From an uncultured Verrucomicrobiales bacterium (GTDB taxonomy: Bacteria > Verrucomicrobiota > Verrucomicrobiia > Verrucomicrobiales > Akkermansiaceae): a stretch of 64,000 nt of DNA. Of the stretch, positions 44,571 to 54,452 are shown piece after piece. The stretch spans positions 1 to 64,000 of the forward strand of contig CALGJQ010000003.1 in the NCBI GenBank assembly GCA_937928545.1, written 5' to 3'. Under the pieces are notes generated by a model that was given only the letters and a program-made list of their open reading frames with translations, was not told the DNA's origin and ran no database searches. The position numbers and the translations under genes were made by a program. Numbering within the stretch: position 1 is the first letter of the stretch; each line of letters opens with the position of its first letter.

Positions 44571-46463
44571 CTACTTCCTCAACCCCTCCCCAACCGCATC
44601 CGCATCATAAACACAGCCACCCCAGCTCCCCCCACTCGCATTCTGCAACGCCGCCCACAATCTTGTATCATCCGGCAGATCCGGATGCACCCGCACCTCC
44701 GGATGTAACTCCCGCCCCATCAACTCCCCAAAATCCCCAAGAAAATCAATCGCTCCCTCCAACGAAACCGTATCAATCCTCACCCTCACCGCATCCCCAT
44801 CCCGCAACTTCCCAATCGGCCCACCCGCCAACGCCTCCGGACTCACATGCCCAATACAAGCCCCCGTCGAAACTCCGCTAAACCTCCCATCAGTCACCAA
44901 AGCCACTTCCTTCCCCACCGCACAATACTTCAAGGCCGACGTCACCTGATACGTCTCCGGCATCCCCGCCCCCATCGGCCCGATCCCCGCCAAAATCATC
45001 ACATCCCCCGCCCGGATCCGATCATCCCCCTGTGACTTCACCGCCGTGATTGCCGCCGCCTCACTCCCAAAGACCCGCGCCTTCCCCTCGATCAAATAAA
45101 TCCCCTCCTCATCAATCATTTCCGGATCAATCGCCGTGCTCTTCACCACACTCCCCTCCGGGGCCAGATTCCCCACCGGAAAAGTCACCGTACTCGGCAA
45201 GCCCGCACTCCTCTCCCGAATCACCTCATCTGGATCAATCCCATCCAGCTCATAAAGCCGCTCCCGAACCAATTTCCTCCGCTCGCTCTTCTCCCACCAC
45301 TCCAGATTCTCACCCAAAGTCATCCCGCTCACCGTCTTCACATCCAAGTTCAGCACATCTCGTACTTTCAACATCGCCTCCGGCACCCCACCCGTCAAAA
45401 ACACCTGCACCGTCGCAAAGCCCTTCGGCCCATTCGGCAACGCATCCACAATCCGAGGCACCAGTTTATTCGCCGCCTGCCAATCCGACACCGTCGGCCG
45501 CCTCAAGCCCGCCGCATGCGCAATCGCCGGCAAATGCAAAATCAAATTCGTCGATCCCCCAAAGGCCGCATGCATCACCATCGCATTATGCAGCGCCTCC
45601 TCCGTCAAAACCTCCCGCAGCGGATACTCCATCTGCATCGCCGCCCGCCCACTCCGCGTCGCCATATCTTTCCAAATCTGCGCCCCACTCGGACACAGCG
45701 CGCTATGTGGCAAACTCATTCCCAGTGCCTCCCCCATCACCTGACTTGACGCCGCCGTCCCCAAAAACTGACACCCCCCACCCGGACTCGCACAAGCCCG
45801 ACAAGCTGTCGCCGCCGCCTCCCCCAACGATACCTCCCCATGCGCATACCGCGCCCCCAGCGACTGCACCTTCCCCAAATCCTCCGTCTCCTCACTCAAC
45901 AAACTCACCCCACCCGGCACCAGCACCCCCGGCAAATTCCCACACCCCGCCAGCGCCATCATCATCGCCGGCAGCCCTTTATCACAAGTCGCCACCCCCA
46001 CCACCCCCTTCGCGGTCGGCAGCGACCGAATCAACCGACGCAAGACCATCGCCGCATCATTCCGAAACGGCAACGAATCCATCATCCCCTTCGTCCCCTG
46101 CGTCCGACCATCGCACGGATCACTACAAAACGCCGCAAAAGGAACCCCCTCCAACCTCGCCACCTCATTCGCCACCGCCTCCATCAGCAAGCCAACCTCC
46201 CAATGCCCCGAATGATACCCCAGCGCCGTCGGCGTCCCATCCGGCTGCCGGATCCCCCCCTGCGTCGACAAAATCAAAATCTCCTTCTTCCCCCACCCCG
46301 CCGCCTTCCAACCCATCCCCACATTCTGCATCCACCCAAAAAGATCCCCACTATTTCCCTTCGTCAAATCATCCCCCGAAATCGGCAACTCCCCCTCCGT
46401 CCCCTCGGCCCGCGTCACCACCTCATCGATCCCCTCATCCCCCGATTCTAAAACATCCTTCAT
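44571..46463 (-). CDS. yjhG: Sugar-acid dehydratase of the YjhG/YagF (IlvD/Edd) family, probable D-xylonate dehydratase
   Basis: Iron-sulfur dehydratase of 630 residues that closely tracks the YjhG/YagF subfamily: [88 protein letters not shown] and [20 protein letters not shown]. Known members turn D-xylonate or D-galactonate-type acids into 2-keto-3-deoxy acids. Its start overlaps the FAH-family gene by 4 bp (ATGA), suggesting a two-step pentonate pathway. Coding strand is G-rich (GGG, GTG, ACG codons), giving the reverse of the C-ending codons in plus-strand genes. Confidence 0.93.
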   Translation of the reverse strand: MKDVLESGDEGIDEVVTRAEGTEGELPISGDDLTKGNSGDLFGWMQNVGMGWKAAGWGKKEILILSTQGGIRQPDGTPTALGYHSGHWEVGLLMEAVANEVARLEGVPFAAFCSDPCDGRTQGTKGMMDSLPFRNDAAMVLRRLIRSLPTAKGVVGVATCDKGLPAMMMALAGCGNLPGVLVPGGVSLLSEETEDLGKVQSLGARYAHGEVSLGEAAATACRACASPGGGCQFLGTAASSQVMGEALGMSLPHSALCPSGAQIWKDMATRSGRAAMQMEYPLREVLTEEALHNAMVMHAAFGGSTNLILHLPAIAHAAGLRRPTVSDWQAANKLVPRIVDALPNGPKGFATVQVFLTGGVPEAMLKVRDVLNLDVKTVSGMTLGENLEWWEKSERRKLVRERLYELDGIDPDEVIRERSAGLPSTVTFPVGNLAPEGSVVKSTAIDPEMIDEEGIYLIEGKARVFGSEAAAITAVKSQGDDRIRAGDVMILAGIGPMGAGMPETYQVTSALKYCAVGKEVALVTDGRFSGVSTGACIGHVSPEALAGGPIGKLRDGDAVRVRIDTVSLEGAIDFLGDFGELMGRELHPEVRVHPDLPDDTRLWAALQNASGGSWGGCVYDADAVGEGLRK

Positions 46464-47305
46464 GACACCACGTTTTCTAAAGTTCCAATTCCCTCAATCT
46501 CAATCTCCACCACATCCCCACTCCTCAGCGTAAAGTCCGTCCCCGGCACCACCCCCGTCCCCGTCATCAACATCGCCCCCTTCGGAAAATCGATCTCCCG
46601 ATAAAGCGCCTCCACCAACTCCTCCAGCCCCCGCTTCAGCTGCGTCAAATCCGTCGCATCATCAAACATCACCTCACCCCCCCGCGTAATCTTCAACTTA
46701 ATAAAGGCATCCTCCTTCAAAGCCCCCCTCCCCAACAGCAAACAAGGCCCCACCGCACAGCTCCCATTATAAACCTTCGCCTGCGGTAGATAGAGCGGGT
46801 TCTCTCCCTCGATCGACCTCGAACTCACATCGTTCCCGATCGTGAACCCAAAAATCTCCCCACCTGCATTCACCGCCAGCGTCAACTCCGGCTCCGGCAC
46901 ATCCCAGCTCGAATCCTCCCGCACTCGGATCTCTCCACCATGCCCCACCGCCCGATACCCCATCGACTTGAAAAACAACTCCGGCCGATCCGCCTCATAA
47001 ACCAAATCATAAAACAAATCCCCACCCGCCTTTTCTGACTCCTCCATCCGCGCCGACTTCGACCGCAGATACGTCACCCCCGCCGCCCAAATCTCCGTGT
47101 CCCCCGGAACCGGAGCCAAAACCCCCTCAGTCCTACTCGCCCCGTCAATCCCACTTCCCTCAGCGAAAGCCTTCTCCAAAATCCCCTCAATTTCCCCCAG
47201 CCCAGCCTGAAAGAGTCGCTCCAAAAGTCCATTCTCTACCGCATGACCATCACCGTCTTTTTCCAGTATTAAGCCGCTTTCGAGACAGTATAGTTTCATT
47301 CCCAT
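46460..47305 (-). CDS. Fumarylacetoacetate-hydrolase-family protein, likely 2-keto-3-deoxy-acid dehydratase
   Basis: FAH fold with [33 protein letters not shown] and [16 protein letters not shown]-family enzymes of the Weimberg-type pathway remove water from 2-keto-3-deoxy-pentonate to give 2-oxoglutarate semialdehyde; the overlap with a YjhG-type dehydratase supports that role here, though other FAH activities remain possible. The start at 47305 has GGAG seven bases upstream; ATG 47299 is the alternative. First gene of the pair. Confidence 0.85.
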   Translation of the reverse strand: MGMKLYCLESGLILEKDGDGHAVENGLLERLFQAGLGEIEGILEKAFAEGSGIDGASRTEGVLAPVPGDTEIWAAGVTYLRSKSARMEESEKAGGDLFYDLVYEADRPELFFKSMGYRAVGHGGEIRVREDSSWDVPEPELTLAVNAGGEIFGFTIGNDVSSRSIEGENPLYLPQAKVYNGSCAVGPCLLLGRGALKEDAFIKLKITRGGEVMFDDATDLTQLKRGLEELVEALYREIDFPKGAMLMTGTGVVPGTDFTLRSGDVVEIEIEGIGTLENVVS

Positions 47306-47370
47306 ACCCTGACTCCCACTCCTTCCCACCAAAAGCTGAAAGTCACCAAGCTCGCGACTCCTTCTCCCCC

Positions 47371-47883
47371 CTACCTCCCACGTCCATTCGAGAGCAGACC
47401 TACCACGAAATACCGCCCATCCGCCGGCAACCGCGTTTCGACTCCCATGATTTTTCGGTCCTTGTTCAAAATCGCTTTCCGATGAGCCGGACTATTCAAC
47501 CAGCCTGTGATTGTCCGCTGGGGCACTGCAGAGAGATCTCCAGCATAACCCACCATCACCACTTCTGAAAGGACCTGGTATTTCTCTTTGGTCGCTTGAG
47601 AGGCACGCTGTTTGAAATTTGCGTGGGCCATCTCACGAGTTGGCTTCCGCTTGGAGGGATGAACATTCCGCATCAAAAAATTACCATGACCGATCGCCAA
47701 ACGTCGAAGTCCCGCATCCGGAACCACCGTGCCGAGCCCTCGTTTCACTCGCTCTTGATTTACGGCCTGAAGGACCCGCGAACTCATGGCATTTTCCTCT
47801 GCACGAGGTGAAGTCCCACCGCAGGAGCTAAGAGTAAAAACCCCTACCATAAGAAGGCTAGCTTGGAGAAAAAATCGTTTCAT
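47371..47883 (-). CDS. CAP-domain (SCP-like) lipoprotein
   Basis: Signal peptide with lipobox TLSSC, then a 140-residue CAP domain: VLQAVNQERVKRGLGTVVPD, LRRLAIGHGNFLM, WLNSPAHRKAIL and YFVVGLLSNG. Conserved His in IGHGNF and PAHRKAI. Located between the pentonate genes and a PH-domain membrane protein; 170 residues. Role unknown; related in type but not close in sequence to the lipoprotein at 43367. Confidence 0.85.
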   Translation of the reverse strand: MKRFFLQASLLMVGVFTLSSCGGTSPRAEENAMSSRVLQAVNQERVKRGLGTVVPDAGLRRLAIGHGNFLMRNVHPSKRKPTREMAHANFKQRASQATKEKYQVLSEVVMVGYAGDLSAVPQRTITGWLNSPAHRKAILNKDRKIMGVETRLPADGRYFVVGLLSNGRGR

Positions 47884-47895
47884 ATGATGAGCCGC

Positions 47896-48417
47896 TTACA
47901 ATTCCCCTTCAAACTCCATATCGTCCGAGTCACCGCCTTCAAAGTCGACCTCACGAACTCTCTTCTTATCACGAAGAAGTTCAACTTGCTTACGGAGCTT
48001 TTCGCGAATCTCGATTCCATTACGCACCGCCCGAATCTCGATCGTCGGAAGCGAGCGATCCGATGTCGTCAGAACGATATTGGACAGGCCAAAAACCCGC
48101 AGCCAAAACGGCTTCTCTAATCGAGTGTCTTTCACCCGATAGAGTTCCACTTCATTGATTTCTTGATTCAAAATCCCCTCATAAATCCGCATCCTCTCAC
48201 TCGTAAATTCATAAACCATCAACTTCGTCCCAAGATAGAGCCACGCGGCGTAGAAAAACGGCACCAAGGCCAGCAAGGCCACCCAAGCCGGTAAATCAGT
48301 GCCAAAGGTGACCCACAAAATTGCGAGCGTCACCAGAAGAGCAATGACAAGAGGCCAAAAGTTAACAATCTGATGAGAGCGTCCTTTCCAGACAACATTT
48401 TCTTCTTCAGTAGGCAT
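47896..48417 (-). CDS. Membrane protein with bacterial PH domain
   Basis: Two transmembrane helices near residues 20-37 and 44-62 (LVIALLVTLAILWVTFG, WVALLALVPFFYAAWLYLG) are followed by a bPH2-type domain (YEFTSERMRIYEGILNQEIN, ELYRVKDTRLEKPFWLRVFG, NIVLTTSDRSLPTIEIRAV). An acidic tail follows. The ATG at 48417 is used since it gives a normal start to the domain. Members of this family (YdbS/YdbT-like) have uncharacterised membrane roles. Confidence 0.85.
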   Translation of the reverse strand: MPTEEENVVWKGRSHQIVNFWPLVIALLVTLAILWVTFGTDLPAWVALLALVPFFYAAWLYLGTKLMVYEFTSERMRIYEGILNQEINEVELYRVKDTRLEKPFWLRVFGLSNIVLTTSDRSLPTIEIRAVRNGIEIREKLRKQVELLRDKKRVREVDFEGGDSDDMEFEGEL

Positions 48418-48471
48418 GGTATGAAAATGCCGTCTCAGCACACATTCGGCAAGTGCAGAACCGAGCCCCAA

Positions 48472-49203
48472 TTATAATAGCCCACTGCTAGCCACCGCTT
48501 CCTTGATCACCGCTTGATGGCAAGCGATCCGCTTCTCTAGGCTTCCACTACTCGGCGTCTCAAAAGTCAACGAGAGCGGACAGCCCAGCTTTGCGAGAAA
48601 GATCGCCTCCGGCCAGCCCTCGGGTAAATCAGGATGCTCAGAATGATAAATCCAGCCCAACTCAGTCACCTCATGATCATCCACCACCCTTTCCGGCTCG
48701 GGCTGAAAATGCGGAGAAGCCGCGTTCAAGATCGCCCGGTAGAACGATCCCTCATCACGCAAATTGATCTCATAAAAATAGAAACCACTGCTCTCCCAAT
48801 CTTCATGCAGCGAAAGAAAAAGCTGAGGAGTCTCCTGCTTTTTTAACCAGTCAATATGCGCACACACCTCCTCTGACTGACAGAGACAGTAATCACGATT
48901 AAGGTCGATCCCCGTCGCACTTTCACGAAGCTTAGCCTCCGAGCCAGTCGGATTAAGGAGGGGGCAAATCAACCAGCGAAAACGGTCGTCAAAAAAGCCC
49001 TCTCTCAGTAATCCTAACAAAGCCTGAGGCCCCGCCGGCTCATCGCCATGGATCCCAGCCGAGAGATAAAGGCAAGGCTTCGACGAATCTCCCTTATTCG
49101 AAGCAAGCACCGGATACCCGCCAACCTCCACCAAGGTTTTGCTTTGAAAGCCCCTCGCCACGGCCTCCTTCTGCCACTCGCGGAGAAAAGCGTGCCAGTC
49201 CAT
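48472..49203 (-). CDS. M14-like deacylase (succinylglutamate desuccinylase/aspartoacylase family)
   Basis: Zinc carboxypeptidase fold: the metal motif GIHGDEPAG (His, Glu), NRDY, the second His in LSLHEDWESSG, and the catalytic Glu region LTFETPSSGSLEKR. 243 residues, soluble. The ATG at 49203 lies 2 bp after the stop of the ThuA gene, so the two form an operon. It removes an acyl or amino-acid group from an unknown substrate. Confidence 0.85.
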   Translation of the reverse strand: MDWHAFLREWQKEAVARGFQSKTLVEVGGYPVLASNKGDSSKPCLYLSAGIHGDEPAGPQALLGLLREGFFDDRFRWLICPLLNPTGSEAKLRESATGIDLNRDYCLCQSEEVCAHIDWLKKQETPQLFLSLHEDWESSGFYFYEINLRDEGSFYRAILNAASPHFQPEPERVVDDHEVTELGWIYHSEHPDLPEGWPEAIFLAKLGCPLSLTFETPSSGSLEKRIACHQAVIKEAVASSGLL

Positions 49204-49205
49204 CA

Positions 49206-50258
49206 CTACTTCTTCATTGGACGGAATTCCCATTTCGGAGACCCCTTTGGCTCAGGGGCAACTGGAGTTTTCCCAAGCCCAAAGTCTTCCGCTACCAACG
49301 CACGCTCTTTCCAGATCTTGGCATTCTTACCATTCCAAAATCCAAAGAAGCTCGGATAGAAGGGATCCACATAAGAGACCTCAGCCTTCTCAGGAACTTC
49401 TAAATCCAAAAGATGATAAGCACCATTCACGATCAAACGACGAAGGTCATCACTCACAAAATCCACCGAAGCACCCATCGTTGTGCAGAGCGCACGGCCC
49501 GTCTGATCTCCTTCAGGAGCCTTGTAAGTATGCAACCAAGCAAGAGCCATCATGGGATCATTCTTAGCACCCTCGACATTTTTAGAATCAGGAGCCAAAG
49601 AATCGGTCACCGCACCTCGAAGAAGAATGGTGTCTTTATCGGTGAGATGCTTCACCCCATAGACATCACTAGGGCCAAAAATATCCTTCACCGAGTTCAA
49701 AATCGGATGACTCTCGCGGCCTGTTTCGATAACCGCCCGAGCACCTTCACCTTTGTGTCGACCATGGTGATTCACCCATTGCTCTCCTAAAATCCTAAGC
49801 CCCCAATCTTTGGCCTTAATATCCCCCATCGTTTCCCCTCCATTAAAAGCATGAGTCGCGGTGCGAAAACCAATGACCGGCTTACCCGCATTTAGGTAGC
49901 CCCCCAGATGCTGAATCGTCTCAGGAGTATACTCTCTCATCCGAGTCCCGATAATCATCAAGTCAGCAGAATCCAGCTTTTCCCATCCTCGCACGCCCTT
50001 GGCATTGTTTGGATCAATGTAAGCTCCATCTTCGCTCCAAGAAAAAAGCACCGTGGTATTGAACCCATGATGATTTGATAAAATTTTTGCCAGCATCGGC
50101 ATGCTCTCCTCAGAGCGATACTCCTCATCACCGGAAACCAGCACAATGTGTTTCCCCTTACCTGGACCTTCCTTACCCTCAAATGAGAGCCATTTCTCCT
50201 GAGCCCCTGCAGTCACAATTGTGACGCAAGCCAACGCGAGTCCGAACATTCGTTTCAT
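49206..50258 (-). CDS. Secreted ThuA-domain protein
   Basis: Signal peptide KRMFGLALACVTIVTAGAQ, then a ThuA fold: GKHIVLVSGDEEYRSEESMP, SADLMIIGTRMREYTPETIQ, GKPVIGFRTATHAFN and ALAWLHTYK. Family His/Gly residues are present in GRALCTTMGASVDF. 350 residues. It starts an operon with the M14-like gene. ThuA proteins are common beside secreted carbohydrate-processing systems in this phylum; activity undefined. Not closely similar in sequence to the ThuA protein at 7534. Confidence 0.87.
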   Translation of the reverse strand: MKRMFGLALACVTIVTAGAQEKWLSFEGKEGPGKGKHIVLVSGDEEYRSEESMPMLAKILSNHHGFNTTVLFSWSEDGAYIDPNNAKGVRGWEKLDSADLMIIGTRMREYTPETIQHLGGYLNAGKPVIGFRTATHAFNGGETMGDIKAKDWGLRILGEQWVNHHGRHKGEGARAVIETGRESHPILNSVKDIFGPSDVYGVKHLTDKDTILLRGAVTDSLAPDSKNVEGAKNDPMMALAWLHTYKAPEGDQTGRALCTTMGASVDFVSDDLRRLIVNGAYHLLDLEVPEKAEVSYVDPFYPSFFGFWNGKNAKIWKERALVAEDFGLGKTPVAPEPKGSPKWEFRPMKK

Positions 50259-50341
50259 CTCTGCTATTAAGGAGTGAATTGCTCATCTGGAAAGAACGAA
50301 AAGCACTCTGATTCTTTCTAAATTTGCGATATCCTCCCACC

Positions 50342-51721
50342 ATGTTCATTCTCCGCCTTCTGCTGTTTTTACCATTTCTCCTTTCGGCAGAGACCTTCCC
50401 CTTAGTCTTTCACAAGGCGCCGACCCCTCTTTCACCTGAAGCCACCATCGAAGACTGGCCCCGCTTCTTTGGCCCACGAGACAACTGCACCAGCAACGAA
50501 GGCCCCCTTCTCAAAACCTTCCCCGCCGAAGGCCCGTCCCCTGTCTTCGAACTTGCTCGCGGCGATTCCTACAGCTCGCCCATTTTAGTCGACGGCAAAC
50601 TTCTCCACTTTCATGCCCTCGACTCAAAAGAAACTCTCGATTGCCATGACGCCGAAACCGGCAAACGACTCTGGACCTTCAACTACCCCATCAAATACCG
50701 CGACCGCTACGGCTTCTCATCCGGCCCACGTTCCAGCCCAGTCGTTCACCTGGATCGCATCTACCTCATCGGAGTCACCGCGATGCTCCACTGCCTAGAC
50801 CTCAAAACTGGGAAACCCCTCTGGAAACGTGACCTCATGAAAGAGTTCCAAATTCCGCAATACTTCTTTGGCTATGGCCCAAATCCGGTCGTCCACGGAA
50901 AGCACCTCATCATGAACATCGGAGGAAGGGAGAACAAAACCAGCGGCACCTGCGTCGCAGCCTTTCATCTGAACGACGGAACCACCGCTTGGAAACATGA
51001 AGACCAATGGGGTGCTTCCTATGCCTCTCCCATCGTTACGAAGCTTCACGGCCAAGACGTCGCCCTCGTTCTCGCTGCTGGAGAATCAAAACCTCCACAG
51101 GGTGGGCTCCTCGCGCTCGACCCTAAAACCGGAAAACTCCATTCCCGCTTTCCATGGAGAGCAGACATTTATGAATCAGTCCTCGCCTCCACCCCGCTCA
51201 CCCTTCCTAACAATCAGGTCTTCATTTCTGAGTGCTATGAGCTCGGCGGGGTCCTCCTTCAATTTAATGAAAATTTGCAGCCCACTCCTCTTTGGAAGAA
51301 TCGACTATTTGGCATGCACATGATGATTCCTCTCATCGCAAAAAATCACCTCTACGGATTTGCTGGCCGAAACATCCCTGACACCGAATTAAAGTCGCTT
51401 CATATTCCAAGCGGAAAATTGATATGGCAAAATGAAATGAGGTGGAAAGAAGAGGAGCGAGTCACTGGCCTCTTTCGAGCGTCTTTCCTAAAAACGGAGG
51501 ACCGAACTTTTGCTCTCGGAGAGGATGGAAGTTTCTTAGAATTGCAGCTCACTCCACAAAAGCCAATTACTTTGCAGCGAACTCGATTCTTTTACGCGAG
51601 GGAAACTTGGACCCCTCCAGTCATCCACCGAGGGTTACTTTATATTGCACAAAACTCCAGAGGCTTTGATGGCAGCGTAAAAAGGCTCGTTTGCTATGAT
51701 CTTCGCGCAAAGGAAAAGTAG
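50342..51721 (+). CDS. Secreted PQQ-like beta-propeller protein
   Basis: Signal peptide FILRLLLFLPFLLSA. Repeated propeller blades of the PQQ-binding-like type: DAETGKRLWTFNYP, LKTGKPLWKRDLM, LDPKTGKLHSRFPW, IPSGKLIWQNEMRW, with WPRFFGPRDNCT near the N-terminus. 460 residues. Such proteins are common in Planctomycetes and Verrucomicrobia near polysaccharide and ThuA genes; PQQ binding itself cannot be shown from sequence. ATG 50342 is preferred over 50324 because it begins the signal peptide. Confidence 0.87.
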   Translation: MFILRLLLFLPFLLSAETFPLVFHKAPTPLSPEATIEDWPRFFGPRDNCTSNEGPLLKTFPAEGPSPVFELARGDSYSSPILVDGKLLHFHALDSKETLDCHDAETGKRLWTFNYPIKYRDRYGFSSGPRSSPVVHLDRIYLIGVTAMLHCLDLKTGKPLWKRDLMKEFQIPQYFFGYGPNPVVHGKHLIMNIGGRENKTSGTCVAAFHLNDGTTAWKHEDQWGASYASPIVTKLHGQDVALVLAAGESKPPQGGLLALDPKTGKLHSRFPWRADIYESVLASTPLTLPNNQVFISECYELGGVLLQFNENLQPTPLWKNRLFGMHMMIPLIAKNHLYGFAGRNIPDTELKSLHIPSGKLIWQNEMRWKEEERVTGLFRASFLKTEDRTFALGEDGSFLELQLTPQKPITLQRTRFFYARETWTPPVIHRGLLYIAQNSRGFDGSVKRLVCYDLRAKEK

Positions 51722-51787
51722 AAAATTTTCTATTCCTCTCTTTCAAAAAGAGATTGACGCTAAGTCCACAAATCCTAATGGTCGCAC

Positions 51788-52096
51788 ATGGCCAAAGCAA
51801 AAAAGAAAGCAAAGCGATATAGCGCTGCGCAAAAAAAAGAGATCCTCGACTTCATCAACAAAGAAGGTCGAGGCGGACAAACCAAAGCCGTCACTAAGTT
51901 CAAAGTGACTGCTGCTACTATCGCCTCCTGGAGACGAAAAGAAGGCGGCATTCCCATCGGGTCAAAAGGATCAGGTGGTTCCAAGGAACTTCGTGCGATC
52001 GAAGAACTTGCGTCCCTCTTGAAAGAGATTTCGGCAACTGAAGCCCATCTCGCCAAGCTTAAGAAGTCCTACAAAAAGGCAAAAGCGAAACTTTAA
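51788..52096 (+). CDS. Small Lys-rich HTH protein, transposase-orfA-like
   Basis: 102 residues, strongly basic. The helix-turn-helix part (RYSAAQKKEILDFINKEG, then KAVTKFKVTAATIASWRRK) resembles the DNA-binding domain of IS3-type orfA transposases, followed by a Gly-rich hinge and a helical Lys-rich tail. No transposase catalytic gene or terminal repeats are next to it, so it is more likely a domesticated nucleoid or regulatory protein. It has its own terminator at 52139. Confidence 0.75.
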   Translation: MAKAKKKAKRYSAAQKKEILDFINKEGRGGQTKAVTKFKVTAATIASWRRKEGGIPIGSKGSGGSKELRAIEELASLLKEISATEAHLAKLKKSYKKAKAKL

Positions 52097-52138
52097 AGCC
52101 ACCACACACACAGGCAACACACACTACACCCACTCGTT

Positions 52139-52171
52139 TAAGAGCTCCACAATGATGGGGCTCTTTTTTTG
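52139..52171 (+). terminator. Rho-independent terminator after the HTH gene
   Basis: AAGAGCTCC pairs with GGGGCTCTT (one mismatch) around an 8-nt loop and is followed by seven T. Confidence 0.8.
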
Positions 52172-52189
52172 TCTCGAAACCAAAAAACC

Positions 52190-53182
52190 TCAGCCACCCA
52201 AGTAGCTCATTTCCGCCTTCGACTTCTTTACCTCTCCCCTCTCTTCTGAGTATCGATCTTCCCTCTTCGACCAAAGCCCCCTGATAAACTCAACAAGCTC
52301 TTCATCGCTTTCCACCGATCTTAAGCACTCGCGTAAATCTTGCCCTTCCCCCGCAAACAAACAGGTGAAGACCTTCCCTTCTGCCGAAACCCGCAATCGC
52401 GAACAATCCCCACAAAAGGGCTGACTGACCGAAGAGATAATCCCAAATTCTCCCTCTCCATCTGAAAAGCGCCAGCGCTTCGCCACCTCACCCGGATAAG
52501 AAGCCGGCACCACTTCTGCCGGATAAGCCTCAGTCACTCGATCCAAAATTTCACGAGCCGTCATCACTTGAGAGGTATCCCAGCCATTGGTCTCGCCCAC
52601 GTCCATGAATTCAATAAAACGAAGAGTCACCCCTGCCTCTCGGCTCCAACGAGTCATCGGGAGAATCTCCTGATCATTCACCCCTTTCTGAACCACCATG
52701 TTCACCTTCACTAGCAGGCCAAATTTCTGAGCGCTCTCGATTCCTAAAAGAACCCTCTCTAACTTCGCGCCCACCCCATTCATCTCCGCAAAAACTTTTT
52801 CATCCAACGCATCCAAACTCACCGTCACTCGGTCCAAGCCTGCCTTCGCCAAACCTTCGGCATGGTGATTCAGCAAAATCCCATTCGTGGTCATCGCCAG
52901 ATCCTCAACTCCGGGCACCGCGGCGATCATCGCAACCAAATCAGCCACCCCACGTCGCAAAAGCGGCTCACCACCCGTCAATCGCACCTTCGTCACCCCC
53001 AACTCCACTCCCGCTCGCACCGTTCGGATCATTTCCCCGAAAGTCAAAATCTCCTCACGAGGCAAAAATTGATAACCCGGTCCAAACACCTCAACCGGCA
53101 TACAATAACGACAACGAAAGTTGCAGCGATCAGTCAGCGAAAGCCGCAGATCACGAAGAGGTCGTTGCAATCGATCTAGCAC
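52190..53182 (-). CDS. moaA: GTP 3',8-cyclase (molybdenum cofactor biosynthesis MoaA)
   Basis: Radical-SAM enzyme of the first step of molybdopterin synthesis. The N-terminal SAM cluster is CNFRCRYC, followed by VRLTGGEPLLR; the C-terminal cluster has FCGDCSRLRV and TCLFAG, and the chain ends in the catalytic GG. I use GTG 53182, which gives the family-typical start LDRLQRPLRDLRLS; a further upstream in-frame start (53302) would overlap lpxK and add 40 unrelated residues. No other moa or mob genes are in the window. Cotranscribed with lpxK. Confidence 0.92.
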   Translation of the reverse strand: MLDRLQRPLRDLRLSLTDRCNFRCRYCMPVEVFGPGYQFLPREEILTFGEMIRTVRAGVELGVTKVRLTGGEPLLRRGVADLVAMIAAVPGVEDLAMTTNGILLNHHAEGLAKAGLDRVTVSLDALDEKVFAEMNGVGAKLERVLLGIESAQKFGLLVKVNMVVQKGVNDQEILPMTRWSREAGVTLRFIEFMDVGETNGWDTSQVMTAREILDRVTEAYPAEVVPASYPGEVAKRWRFSDGEGEFGIISSVSQPFCGDCSRLRVSAEGKVFTCLFAGEGQDLRECLRSVESDEELVEFIRGLWSKREDRYSEERGEVKKSKAEMSYLGG

Positions 53183-53219
53183 GAGGGGAATGTTCCGTCT
53201 CTTTCGAAAAATACCAGCG

Positions 53220-54437
53220 CTAAGCCGACTCCATTTTACGAATTCTTTCCTCGGTCCAATCCTCAGGCTCCCGCTCCACTCTTTGACAAATCCGCTCCAC
53301 ACAACGCTCCCACACTTCCTCGCCTTCTAAAATTTTCACTTCGATTCGAAGGTAATAGATCGGAATATTCATTTCTTCTGGCAGAGGAAAGCGCACCGCA
53401 TCCTTCTCCGTCGTCACAATCATATCGACTCCACGCGTAATACAACGGTGCATAAAGGGCGCGATATCCTCCGCGCTAAAAGCGTGATGATCCGCAAAGG
53501 TGGTATGGAACAAAACGTTCCCTCCCAGCTCCTTCAGGAGACTGTCGAAACTCTTCGGCTGAGCAATCCCTGAAATCGCTCCGATGTATTTCCCCTCCAA
53601 GGCTTCTAACCGCAAAACCTCATCATGAAACACTCCCTGCAAATGCTTCGGACCATGCGTGCACTGTAAAATTTCGGCCTCTTTGTTGTGCTTGCGAATC
53701 TTCTTCACCAATGAATCAAGCGGCTGCCCATCACACTTCGTTAAGAAAATATAGTCGGCTCGGCAAAGGTTCGCGGGAGGTTCCCGCAGCGTTCCACGAG
53801 GCAAAATATAGCCATTCCCATAAGGCGCATTTTGATCAACGAGAACCACATCGATCGAATGATCCAGATCGAGATACTGCAAACCATCATCAAGGAGCAA
53901 GGTATCCACCCCCAATTCCTTCACCGCAAAGCGACCACCTCTCACCCGGTCACGATCCACCACCACCGCCACCCCAGGGAGATTCTTCGCCAACATATAA
54001 GGCTCATCTCCCGCGTAATTCGCCTTTAAAAGAACCTTCTTACCATCACTCACAATCTTCGGTGGGCTCGTAATGACCTCCCCTGATTCCGGATTCTGCC
54101 ACTTCTGAGGCTCCTTCAAATCCTTGCTCTTATACCCGCGACTCAAAATCGCCACCTTACGCCCGCGCTCCGTAAGCTCTCTCGCAAAGCGCTCCACCAC
54201 TGGCGTCTTACCGGTTCCTCCAACCGTGATATTCCCGATACTGACGACCATCGTCCCCAGATTCGCCTGCGGCTTCCAGCCTTTCCGAAACAGTCGAAGC
54301 CGAACTTTCACCCCCAAGCGATAGAGCCACGAAAGCCCTCTCAGTAAAATACGCATGAGCGCAGGCCCGAGACCACGGGCACGCCCGAAAATCACATCGG
54401 TCGCCCACTTCTCAAGTTCACTTTTATCCCCCGCCAT
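53220..54437 (-). CDS. lpxK: Tetraacyldisaccharide 4'-kinase (lipid A synthesis)
   Basis: Phosphorylates the 4' position of the lipid A precursor. The Walker [19 protein letters not shown] lies at about residues 66-83, with the LSRGYKSK motif and [21 protein letters not shown] following. 405 residues, with a membrane-associated N-terminal helix (about 20-45). Its presence implies an LPS outer membrane. It lies 15 bp after a small His-rich protein gene and upstream of moaA. Confidence 0.95.
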   Translation of the reverse strand: MAGDKSELEKWATDVIFGRARGLGPALMRILLRGLSWLYRLGVKVRLRLFRKGWKPQANLGTMVVSIGNITVGGTGKTPVVERFARELTERGRKVAILSRGYKSKDLKEPQKWQNPESGEVITSPPKIVSDGKKVLLKANYAGDEPYMLAKNLPGVAVVVDRDRVRGGRFAVKELGVDTLLLDDGLQYLDLDHSIDVVLVDQNAPYGNGYILPRGTLREPPANLCRADYIFLTKCDGQPLDSLVKKIRKHNKEAEILQCTHGPKHLQGVFHDEVLRLEALEGKYIGAISGIAQPKSFDSLLKELGGNVLFHTTFADHHAFSAEDIAPFMHRCITRGVDMIVTTEKDAVRFPLPEEMNIPIYYLRIEVKILEGEEVWERCVERICQRVEREPEDWTEERIRKMESA

Positions 54438-54452
54438 CGCTACTTAAGGCCT

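Noticed and set aside
45050-46465. Plus-strand Ser/Pro-rich open frame of 471 codons
   Set aside because: It lies fully opposite the YjhG-type dehydratase with all family motifs; composition is a by-product of the G-ending codons of the real gene.
51788-52096. Insertion sequence
   Set aside because: Only a small HTH protein resembling an orfA DNA-binding domain is present; there is no catalytic gene, terminal inverted repeat or target duplication.
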